Below the pieces are notes generated by a model, which saw only the letters and a list, made by a program, of their open reading frames with translations, searched no databases and was not told the origin of the DNA. Of a stretch of 5,989 bases of DNA, positions 1 through 5,630 are shown piece by piece. Source of the DNA: Lachnospiraceae bacterium. Its GTDB lineage: Bacteria; Bacillota; Clostridia; Lachnospirales; Lachnospiraceae. Positions within the stretch are counted from its first letter, which is position 1. Each line of letters opens with the position of its first letter. The stretch covers positions 1-5,989 of the forward strand of contig JAEEKC010000207.1 in NCBI GenBank assembly GCA_016282215.1. The letters are read 5' to 3'. Position numbers and translations under genes: made by a program.

Positions 1-132
1 GAAGCGGATATCGGGATCTGCGGCGGCAAAGGGGAAGGCCTTTTGATCAAAGGCGGCGAAGTGATCAAAAAACTGCCGGAAGATCAGCTTCTTGCGGCAC
101 TTCGCGAGGAACTCATGAACTGGCAGGGATAG
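1..132 (+). CDS. ispG: IspG (GcpE), 4-hydroxy-3-methylbut-2-enyl diphosphate synthase, C-terminal end only
   Basis: This is the last 43 codons and TAG stop of a gene entering from the left edge. The tail begins EADIGICGGKGEGLLIKGG and ends LREELMNWQG. From memory it matches the extreme C-terminus of Firmicutes IspG, where a GPGEA(R)EADIGIAG.(R/K)GEGLL..KG block is followed by KVPE and a short acidic helix. IspG is a cytosolic [4Fe-4S] enzyme that reduces methylerythritol cyclodiphosphate to HMBPP, the penultimate step of the MEP isoprenoid pathway. The cluster cysteines lie upstream and are not visible, so intactness cannot be judged. The stop is 25 nt before the chosen larB start with no terminator between them, so co-transcription with larB is plausible. 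The identification rests on a short tail only. Confidence 0.8.
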   Translation, partial: EADIGICGGKGEGLLIKGGEVIKKLPEDQLLAALREELMNWQG

Positions 133-141
133 TAATCTGAT

Positions 142-147
142 GAGGGG
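142..147 (+). promoter_or_regulatory. Shine-Dalgarno site of larB
   Basis: GAGGGG lies 10 nt upstream of the ATG at 158. It is the reason for preferring that start over the in-frame ATG at 140, which would add only MRGRQA and would place this G-run inside the coding region. The spacing is slightly long, so the choice is likely but not certain. Confidence 0.5.
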
Positions 148-157
148 TAGGCAGGCT

Positions 158-910
158 ATGGATATACATAATCTCTTAGAATCCGTGCAGCGCGGCGAAA
201 CCACAGTGGAAGAGGCGGAAGCACTTCTTCGGCGCCAACCCTTTGAGGAGATGGGTTTTGCCAAACTCGATACCCACAGGCAGCTGCGCAGCGGATTTCC
301 CGAAGTGATCTTTTGCAGCGGGAAACCGGACGCATATCTGCGTGAGATCTATGTGAAAATGGTGGAGGAAACCGGCGAGGTTTTCGGCACGCGAGCATCG
401 CAGCAACAATTTAAGATCGTAAAGGAAGTGCTGCCGGATGTGACATATGATGAAGTATCGCGGATCATGAAGCTGGAAAAGCCGGATAAAGAGCGAAAGG
501 GACTGATCGCTGTCTGCACCGCTGGAACGGCTGACATTCCGGTAGCGGAAGAAGCAGCACAGACGGCAGAGTTTTTCGGCGCTGAGGTAGACAGGATCTA
601 CGATGTCGGTGTGTCCGGCCTGCACAGGCTTTTGGCGCGCCTTGACAGGATCCAAAGTGCGAACTGCGTCGTTGCTGTGGCCGGCATGGAGGGAGCACTG
701 GCAAGCGTGATCGGCGGCCTTGTGAAAAATCCGGTGATCGCCGTGCCGACTTCGGTGGGATACGGCGCGTCGATGAATGGGCTGTCCGCTCTTTTGACCA
801 TGATCAATTCCTGCGCAAACGGAATCGCAGTGGTCAATATCGATAACGGATACGGCGCGGGGTATATGGCAACGCAGATCAACCGGCTGGCTGTGGGAAG
901 ATCAGACTGA
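158..910 (+). CDS. larB: LarB, pyridinium-3,5-biscarboxylic acid mononucleotide synthase
   Basis: LarB catalyses the first step of nickel-pincer nucleotide synthesis in the cytosol. It carboxylates the pyridinium ring of nicotinic acid adenine dinucleotide and hydrolyses the phosphoanhydride, giving P2CMN and AMP. The product is 250 aa, close to the ~246 aa of the Lactobacillus plantarum enzyme. An N-terminal helical part (1-40) precedes the LarB signature RQLRSGFPEVIFCSGK (41-56). A PurE-like (AIR carboxylase family) domain fills about 115-245, with VCTAGTADIPVAEEAA (119-134), DVGVSGLHR (149-157), AGMEGALASVIGGL (175-188) and VPTSVGYGAS (196-205). Cys219 in INSCANGIAVVNIDNG aligns with the catalytic Cys221 known from L. 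plantarum, which forms the transient pyridine adduct. An in-frame ATG at 140 would add six residues (MRGRQA). The ATG at 158 is preferred because it has a G-rich Shine-Dalgarno site and gives the family length. Nothing appears truncated. Confidence 0.93.
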   Translation: MDIHNLLESVQRGETTVEEAEALLRRQPFEEMGFAKLDTHRQLRSGFPEVIFCSGKPDAYLREIYVKMVEETGEVFGTRASQQQFKIVKEVLPDVTYDEVSRIMKLEKPDKERKGLIAVCTAGTADIPVAEEAAQTAEFFGAEVDRIYDVGVSGLHRLLARLDRIQSANCVVAVAGMEGALASVIGGLVKNPVIAVPTSVGYGASMNGLSALLTMINSCANGIAVVNIDNGYGAGYMATQINRLAVGRSD

Positions 911-972
911 CAGATCAGCAGGATGAAATGATAACAGGGGAAAGCGATCAAGAATCACAATAGTGGGATGAG

Positions 973-993
973 ACCGGGCAGATGATGCCGGGT
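973..993 (+). other. Short hairpin in the larB-larE gap
   Basis: ACCGGGCA (973-980) and TGCCGGGT (986-993) pair at seven of eight positions, with one G-G mismatch and a five-base loop, GATGA. Two in-frame ATG codons (982, 985) that would extend larE fall at or next to the loop. No T-run follows, so it is not a terminator. It may simply be spacer structure or affect translation or stability of the larB-larE message. It also argues that larE starts downstream. Confidence 0.4.
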
Positions 994-1023
994 AAAGCTC
1001 AGACCAATGTAATGGTGGGGGAT

Positions 1024-1878
1024 ATGGACGAATTACAAAAGATCGAAGCAGTTTCGAAAGAAGAATTTGAAAAAAGAGCAATGGCGAAGTATGAAGCGCT
1101 CAAAGAGCTGCTTTCTGAGTACAACGGCGTTGCTGTTTCCTATTCGGCAGGGGTGGATTCCACCTTTTTGCTGGCCACGGCTTTTGCCGTGCTGGGAGAG
1201 AAAGCAGTTGCAATTACGGCTGAACTGTTGTCTGTGCCGAAGAGGGATATTGAGCAGAGCAGAGCTTTTTGTCATCAAAACGGCATCACACAGCTGATGG
1301 TTCCGTTTTCGGAGCTGGCCGTGCCGGGCTTTGCGGGAAATCCGCCGAACCGTTGCTATCTTTGCAAAAAGGCGCTGTTTAACAGGCTGATCGTGGTGGC
1401 GGCGCAAAACGGCATCAGTGATGTGATCGAAGGTTCCAATGCGGATGATGCAAAGGATTACAGACCGGGCGCAGAGGCGCTGAAGGAACTGGGGATCAGA
1501 AGTCCCCTGAAGGAGTGCGGCTTTACCAAGGAGGAGATCCGGTATCTGTCAAGAGAGATGGATCTTCCCACGGCGGATAAACCATCGGCAGCCTGCCTGT
1601 CTTCGCGGATTCCTTATGGCGAGGAGATCACGGAAGAAAAACTGTTTATGGTCGACCGGGCAGAGCAGCTTCTGCGAGACCTTGGCCTTGTGACGGTGCG
1701 TGTCAGGATGCACGGGACCATCGCCAGGATCGAAACGAAACCGGAAGAGTTTGAAAAACTGATGCGGCCGGGGATCCGGGAGAGAGTGACCGATACACTC
1801 AGGGAGATCGGGTTTTCGTACGTAACCCTGGATCTGCTTGGATATCGGATGGGAAGTCTGAACGAAGTGCTGGACTGA
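1024..1878 (+). CDS. larE: LarE, ATP-dependent sulfur transferase for the NPN cofactor (probable [4Fe-4S] type)
   Basis: LarE adenylates the carboxylates of P2CMN and replaces them with thiocarboxylates, giving P2TMN. The product is 284 aa, a PP-loop ATPase of the N-type family. The pyrophosphate loop is SYSAGVDS (39-46); the usual SGGxDS has Ala in place of the first Gly here. The LarE block GSNADDAKDYRPGAEAL is at 137-153, and ACLSSRIPYGE is at 190-200. Cys191 in that last block aligns with Cys176 of L. plantarum LarE, whose sulfur is sacrificed. A CxxC pair, NRCYLCKK, supplies Cys111 and Cys114. Three such cysteines are the pattern reported for LarE enzymes that bind a [4Fe-4S] cluster and act catalytically. 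The start is uncertain: the frame is open to ATGs at 982, 985 and 1012. The ATG at 1024 was chosen because GGTGGGGG lies just upstream, a hairpin covers 973-993, and the extra N-terminus looks non-coding. ATG 1081 is also possible. It sits 113 nt after larB. Confidence 0.9.
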   Translation: MDELQKIEAVSKEEFEKRAMAKYEALKELLSEYNGVAVSYSAGVDSTFLLATAFAVLGEKAVAITAELLSVPKRDIEQSRAFCHQNGITQLMVPFSELAVPGFAGNPPNRCYLCKKALFNRLIVVAAQNGISDVIEGSNADDAKDYRPGAEALKELGIRSPLKECGFTKEEIRYLSREMDLPTADKPSAACLSSRIPYGEEITEEKLFMVDRAEQLLRDLGLVTVRVRMHGTIARIETKPEEFEKLMRPGIRERVTDTLREIGFSYVTLDLLGYRMGSLNEVLD

Positions 1879-1939
1879 ATATATATATAGTGCAAAGTCC
1901 GGTGCGAAAATACTGAGTCGATAAATTACTGATGAATTC

Positions 1940-1946
1940 AGGGGGG
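1940..1946 (+). promoter_or_regulatory. Shine-Dalgarno site of larC
   Basis: AGGGGGG ends 6 nt before the ATG at 1953. It decides the larC start: the alternative in-frame ATG at 1932 lies upstream of this site and has no comparable ribosome binding sequence. The preceding gap begins with an alternating AT run (about 1879-1888) right after the larE stop, in which I see no convincing promoter. Confidence 0.65.
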
Positions 1947-1952
1947 CAGTGC

Positions 1953-3407
1953 ATGGGGAAAACACTGTATCTGGAATGTAATGCGGGGATCAGCGGCGAT
2001 ATGACGGTCGCTGCGCTTTTGGATCTGGGGGCCGATGAGCAGGCGCTTATGCAGGCCCTGTCTACAATCCCGGCGGAGGGATATTCTGTAAAGATCAGCC
2101 GCGTGAATAAAGGCGGCATCGATTGCTGTGATTTTGACGTGGTATTGGATGCGGCGCATGAGAACCATGATCATGACATGGAGTATCTGCATGGTCATGA
2201 CAAGGCGGTGAGCTGTGAGCATCACCACGACGATGAGCATCATCACGGGCATCATCACGACGATGACCATCACCATGAGCATCACCACGACGATGAGCAT
2301 CACCATGAGCATCACCACGACGATGACCACCATCACGGGCATCATCATGACGACCACGATCACGGCCATCATCATGACGATCATGATCACGGCCATCATC
2401 ATCACCATCATCATGAACACAGGGGTCTGGCGGAGATCATTGATATCATCGATAGAACTAAGATCAGTGACCGCGCGAAAAATACCGCAAAGAAGATCTT
2501 TCGCATCGTAGCGCAGGCAGAGGCAAAAGCCCATGGTCTTCCGGAAGATCAGGTGCATTTCCATGAAGTCGGCGCTATCGATTCCATCGTGGATATCATT
2601 GCGGTTTCGGTCTGTCTCGACCTGCTCGATATCGACAAGGCGATCATACCGAAGCTCAGCGAAGGATATGGGACGGTTCGCTGCCAGCATGGGATCCTGC
2701 CGATCCCGGTTCCGGCAACGGCAAATATCATCAGCGCATATAACATTCCCATGGAACTGACAAATGTAAAAGGAGAACTGGTTACACCCACTGGTGCAGC
2801 TATCGCAGCGGCGATCCGGACGGATGAAGCGCTGCCGGAGAATGTTCTGATCCAAAGGATAGGGCTCGGAGCAGGAAAGAGAAGTTATGAAAGGCTGAGT
2901 ATCCTGCGGGCCATGCTGATATATGATGCAGATAAAAAAGTTAGCGATGGCATACAAAACTCGGATCCTGCAGGAAAATTCATTTGGAAACTGGAGAGCA
3001 ATATCGACGATTGCAGCGGCGAAGCCCTGGGCTTTGTGGTGGATCAGCTGCTGGAAGCCGGTGCAAGGGATGCTTTCACAATGCCGGTCTATATGAAAAA
3101 GAACAGACCCGGCAGTCAGCTGAATGTGATCTGTGATGAAGAAAAGATCGAAGAACTGGAGCGGATCATTTTTACACATACCACGACCATTGGGATCCGG
3201 AAGATCAAAATGGAACGCAGTGTTCTCCGCAGGCAGATCAAAGAGGTGGAAACACCTTACGGCCCCGCAAAAGTCAAGATCTGTGATGTGGGAGAGATCA
3301 AGAAGATCTATCCGGAGCATGAAAGTGTGATTCAGATCGTGAAGGACAGCGGCCGTCCATATCAGGAGATTGCAAACCTGATCGTAACACTGGCAGGCGG
3401 TGTGTGA
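1953..3407 (+). CDS. larC: LarC, CTP-dependent nickel insertase of NPN cofactor synthesis, single-ORF form with His-rich insert
   Basis: LarC (DUF111 family) performs the final step, inserting Ni into P2TMN with CTP hydrolysis to form the nickel-pincer nucleotide. The product is 484 aa. It opens with MGKTLYLECNAGISGDM, the family N-terminus. A His/Asp-rich insertion spans about 69-156, with roughly 47 His in 88 residues. Conserved LarC blocks follow: HFHEVGAIDSIVDI (202-215), GELVTPTGAA (274-283), LESNIDDCSGEALGF (347-361, start of the LarC2/CTP-binding half), KKNRPGS (382-388) and THTTTIGIR (408-416). In L. plantarum LarC is made from larC1 and larC2 by programmed frameshifting; here both halves are in one frame with no interruption. 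The His block probably binds or buffers nickel; similar tracts occur in other nickel chaperones such as HypB and UreE. The start at 1953 has AGGGGGG six bases upstream; an upstream ATG at 1932 would add seven unlikely residues. It follows larE by 74 nt. Confidence 0.93.
   Translation: MGKTLYLECNAGISGDMTVAALLDLGADEQALMQALSTIPAEGYSVKISRVNKGGIDCCDFDVVLDAAHENHDHDMEYLHGHDKAVSCEHHHDDEHHHGHHHDDDHHHEHHHDDEHHHEHHHDDDHHHGHHHDDHDHGHHHDDHDHGHHHHHHHEHRGLAEIIDIIDRTKISDRAKNTAKKIFRIVAQAEAKAHGLPEDQVHFHEVGAIDSIVDIIAVSVCLDLLDIDKAIIPKLSEGYGTVRCQHGILPIPVPATANIISAYNIPMELTNVKGELVTPTGAAIAAAIRTDEALPENVLIQRIGLGAGKRSYERLSILRAMLIYDADKKVSDGIQNSDPAGKFIWKLESNIDDCSGEALGFVVDQLLEAGARDAFTMPVYMKKNRPGSQLNVICDEEKIEELERIIFTHTTTIGIRKIKMERSVLRRQIKEVETPYGPAKVKICDVGEIKKIYPEHESVIQIVKDSGRPYQEIANLIVTLAGGV
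2220..2420 (+). repeat. In-frame tandem repeats encoding the LarC histidine block
   Basis: Four consecutive 30-bp units (2220-2249, 2250-2279, 2280-2309, 2310-2339) each encode HHHDD(E/D)HHH(G/E). Two 27-bp units follow (2340-2366, 2367-2393), each encoding HHHDDHDHG, and then a His7-Glu-His run (2394-2420). Units differ mostly by synonymous CAT/CAC or GAT/GAC swaps and by the Asp/Glu or Gly/Glu switch. All unit lengths are multiples of three, so gain or loss of a unit would keep the larC frame. This is the clearest sequence repeat in the window. Confidence 0.93.
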
Positions 3408-3612
3408 CCGCAAGATAAAAGAGACCAAAAAGAAAAGAGAGCAAAAAAGTGATTTTGTGAATGATGTGATACGAAACTGAGAATTATGTATCAAGGTAGT
3501 AAAAAGCCGGGTGAGAAAAAAACGGTGAAACAGAATAAATAACCAAGGAAATATGTAGTCCTGTAAAAAATTCGAAGACGAAAAAACGTAATAGAATAGG
3601 GGAGGTAATGGA
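3408..3612 (+). other. Gene-free purine-rich leader between larC and the exported-protein gene
   Basis: These 205 bases contain no convincing ORF. The + strand is very rich in A and G, with several A-runs, which is unlike the flanking genes. I see no strong hairpin plus T-run to end larC transcription. I also see no promoter with good -35 and -10 boxes: TATGTA (3485-3490 and 3552-3557) and TAGAAT (3593-3598) resemble -10 boxes but lack a -35 partner at the right distance. The region does not match any riboswitch consensus that I can recall. It ends in the ribosome binding site of the next gene. Confidence 0.5.
3601..3605 (+). promoter_or_regulatory. Shine-Dalgarno site of the exported-protein gene
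   Basis: GGAGG, within the longer AGGGGAGGTAATGG, ends 7 nt before the ATG at 3613. It is the best ribosome binding site in the window and fixes this start. The nearby ATG at 3608 is out of frame, and the ATG at 3616 is one codon further on. Confidence 0.75.
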
Positions 3613-5496
3613 ATGATGGAAAATGGAAAAAACAAAAAGTGTTTTGAAAAGCCAGTGTGGTCGAGAATTGTTTCTGTTCTGATGGCACTGGCCCTGCTGC
3701 TGACAATGCAGGGGGTATTCGGGATCGGATACGAGGCAAAAGCGGATGATCCGAAACTTCCTTTTACGCTTGAGGCACCGGGCAGGGTGGCGGTTTCCTG
3801 GATGAAGGGAAGGGATTATCCCACAGCCATGAATCTGACCTACAGCATGGGTGATTCCATGAACCAGTTTCTGGCGCTTCGCGATACAGATGAGACGGCG
3901 TGGAAGAAAAAGGTGAATGACCTGGGCTATGAAGATATCTGGGTAAAGGCGCAGATGGACTGGTCCCTTGATTCGGTCAGTGACTGGAAATATACAGCGG
4001 ACTGGGATAATTTCGGTCAGAATGCAGCGGGAGAGCGGACCTGCGGCGTCTGGGATGCCATGGATCTTGGTGTATCAAGTGAGATCGTGAACTGGGCGTG
4101 GGTATTCAGAGGGATCGCCGATCTGGAAGCAAGTGAGGAATGGAACGGAAACGGAACATTTCCGGGATTGAAGGATCAGCTGAAGGTAGGACAGTATACC
4201 ATCGAAACGGACTCGGAAGGGGATAAGTACATAAAGATCGATTTCAGCGCACATGCTATGTATGTCAGAGTGCGTTATATTGTTACGGTCAGACCCCTTG
4301 ACGGAACAAATGATATCAACTATTGCTCCGGATGGTCAGACACAGCAGTATCCAGCGGAAACAAAATGGATATATTCAGTATGGCAGCGCCAGTTGTATC
4401 AAACTTACGTCTCTCGGGAGAGGATTTTAACGGAGGACCGGTAGCCTATGTTACACAGACGGTGACGGATAACCTTAAAAACCAGTGGACGGATCTGTTT
4501 GTGGATGAAGGCGATATCCGTTTCCTTGCAGAGGCACGTATCAAGGGAACAGAAAAATGGATCGCACTGGATGGTGACTCTGGCATCAAGAATGGCGATA
4601 TGAGTGCAAAGATGATCTATCTCCAGCTTCCGGGCAAGGTGGTTCCCAGCGGAACCGAGATTGAATTCCGTTTCCGTTACAGTTATGAGAAGAAAAAGGG
4701 CTATGGGGAAGGCACGGCGTACAGCGATTATTCTGCCTATTCTTCCGTTATGACGCTGAAAACTACCGAGATCCCTGCAGGCCCCGGCGACCCGGTGGAT
4801 GACAGCAAGCCGGTGGAACAGAAGCCAGAGGAAAGCAAACCGGAACCGGCGATCGCAGCGCTTGACGGCAGCGCAACCGAAGGTCAGGTTGAAGCTTTTG
4901 TCAAGTCTCTGAAAAATGATGATGACCCGAAAGGTACCACCTTCGGATTCCTGTTTGCAAAACAGAAAAAGGCGACCAAGAATGCCATCACCATTACCTG
5001 GAAGAAACCGAAGAACGCGGCATACTTTGTGATCTACGGAAACAAGTGCGGCAAGGAAAACCACTATGAACGCATTACATCCGTGACCGGTACTTCTTAT
5101 ACACATTCAGGACTGGATAAAGGAACTTATTATAAATTCCTGGTTTCCGCTTTTGACAAAAACAACAAACATCTGGGAACTTCCAACACCGTGCATGTGG
5201 CTACCAAGGGCGGAAAGGTATGCAACTTCAAGAAAGTCACCACTGCGGCGAAAAAGAATCAGGTGACCCTGGCAAAGAAGGGCAAGATCTTCAAACTGAA
5301 AGGAAAAGCAATAGCGGAATCCAAGAAGCTGAAGGTGAACGTTCACAGAAAAGTCCGCTATGAAAGCACCAACAAAAAGATTGCCACCGTCAATACTGCC
5401 GGGAAAGTAACGGCGAAGAAGAAGGGCACCTGTTACATCTATGTATATGCGCAGAACGGTGCATATCAGAAGGTAAAGGTGACAGTCAAAAAATAA
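3613..5496 (+). CDS. Exported multi-domain protein with FN3-like and Big_2-like C-terminal domains, function unknown
   Basis: I do not recognise a specific family for this 627-aa protein. It has a Sec signal peptide: a basic N-region (1-18), a hydrophobic core (about 19-38) and a likely signal peptidase I site after AKA (residue 44). The mature part starts DDPKLPF. Two beta-rich modules (about 47-255 and 260-385) share a plan: a Trp-containing strand (MDWSLDSVSDW; ARIKGTEKW), a later RVRY or RFRY strand, and a Ser/Tyr/Trp-rich end (GWSDTAVSSG; YSDYSAYSS). A Pro/Glu/Lys linker covers about 388-412. An FN3-like domain spans 458-533 (ITITWKKPKNA, YYKFLVSAFD), and a Big_2-like domain spans 538-627 (ESTNKKIATVNTAGKVTAKK). 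The last 93 residues hold about 25 Lys, while the N-terminal half is acidic and Trp-rich. There is no LPXTG, LysM, S-layer homology or catalytic motif, so it is probably secreted or held to the wall by charge. An adhesin or carbohydrate-binding role is possible but unproven. It stands alone between the lar genes and a terminator. Confidence 0.85.
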   Translation: MMENGKNKKCFEKPVWSRIVSVLMALALLLTMQGVFGIGYEAKADDPKLPFTLEAPGRVAVSWMKGRDYPTAMNLTYSMGDSMNQFLALRDTDETAWKKKVNDLGYEDIWVKAQMDWSLDSVSDWKYTADWDNFGQNAAGERTCGVWDAMDLGVSSEIVNWAWVFRGIADLEASEEWNGNGTFPGLKDQLKVGQYTIETDSEGDKYIKIDFSAHAMYVRVRYIVTVRPLDGTNDINYCSGWSDTAVSSGNKMDIFSMAAPVVSNLRLSGEDFNGGPVAYVTQTVTDNLKNQWTDLFVDEGDIRFLAEARIKGTEKWIALDGDSGIKNGDMSAKMIYLQLPGKVVPSGTEIEFRFRYSYEKKKGYGEGTAYSDYSAYSSVMTLKTTEIPAGPGDPVDDSKPVEQKPEESKPEPAIAALDGSATEGQVEAFVKSLKNDDDPKGTTFGFLFAKQKKATKNAITITWKKPKNAAYFVIYGNKCGKENHYERITSVTGTSYTHSGLDKGTYYKFLVSAFDKNNKHLGTSNTVHVATKGGKVCNFKKVTTAAKKNQVTLAKKGKIFKLKGKAIAESKKLKVNVHRKVRYESTNKKIATVNTAGKVTAKKKGTCYIYVYAQNGAYQKVKVTVKK

Positions 5497-5551
5497 GGAT
5501 GAACATCCTGTAACAAGGTAGCCCGGAGGGGACCGGCATCAGAATACGGAA

Positions 5552-5606
5552 GAAATACGAATGCCCCTGTCAAGAAAAAATACTTGACAGGGGGTATTTC
5601 TTTGTT
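5552..5606 (+). terminator. Rho-independent terminator after the exported-protein gene
   Basis: CCCCTGTCAAG (5564-5574) pairs perfectly with CTTGACAGGGG (5583-5593), an 11-bp stem with an eight-base A-rich loop. A further 7 bp, GAAATAC (5552-5558) with GTATTTC (5594-5600), can extend the stem across a five-base bulge. The 3' side runs into TATTTCTTTGTTG, a T-rich though interrupted tail. It lies 55 nt after the stop at 5496 and would end that transcript. The 3' arm also holds the -35 box of the next promoter. Confidence 0.85.
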
Positions 5607-5613
5607 GTATGAT
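5584..5613 (+). promoter_or_regulatory. Sigma-A type promoter for ylxM-ffh
   Basis: A perfect -35 box, TTGACA (5584-5589), is followed after 18 bp by TATGAT (5608-5613), one base from the TATAAT consensus. Transcription would be expected to begin near 5619-5621, leaving a leader of only about 10 nt before ylxM. The -35 box lies inside the 3' arm of the terminator stem. Confidence 0.75.
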
Positions 5614-5620
5614 TATCCGC

Positions 5621-5626
5621 GGTGAT
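5621..5626 (+). promoter_or_regulatory. Ribosome binding site of ylxM
   Basis: GGTGAT matches the 3' half of the full anti-Shine-Dalgarno complement (AAGGAGGTGATC) and ends 4 nt before the ATG at 5631. It overlaps the alternative starts GTG 5622 and ATG 5625, which favours 5631. It would sit at the very 5' end of the predicted transcript, so initiation may not rely strongly on it. Confidence 0.45.
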
Positions 5627-5630
5627 GAAA

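Noticed and set aside
1929..1941. CTGA/TCAG mini-hairpin around the upstream ATG at 1932
   Set aside because: Only four base pairs, easily explained by chance. The larC start is already settled by the AGGGGGG site before 1953.
2215..2511. A + strand open frame of Met/Thr/Ile repeats within larC
   Set aside because: It is the His/Asp repeat read in another frame. The low-complexity Thr/Ile/Met pattern is a direct result of the CAT/CAC and GAT/GAC codons.
3481..3570. Possible cyclic-di-GMP or other riboswitch before the exported-protein gene
   Set aside because: Fragments such as AAGCCGGGTGAG recall riboswitch pieces, but the conserved core and paired stems of the classes I know could not be found.
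1938..3635. A 565-codon open frame on the - strand opposite larC
   Set aside because: It mirrors larC, including a Met/Val/Ile run that is just the complement of the His/Asp codons. There is no family resemblance, no ribosome binding site evidence, and the + strand protein has clear LarC motifs throughout.
5497..5508. GGATGAACATCC inverted repeat right after the exported-protein stop
   Set aside because: At most a 4-bp stem with a four-base loop and no T-run. The strong hairpin at 5564-5593 is the better terminator.
5510..5523. GTAACAAGGTAGCC, identical to a stretch of the universal 16S rRNA 3' region (1492 primer site)
   Set aside because: The match is 14 bases only. The flanks do not continue as 16S rRNA and the anti-Shine-Dalgarno end is absent, so it is most likely chance and not an rRNA fragment.
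5541..5589. A - strand promoter from TTGACA in the opposite arm of the terminator stem
   Set aside because: The inverted repeat places TTGACA on both strands, but no -10-like box is found 16-18 bp away on the - strand and no - strand gene follows.
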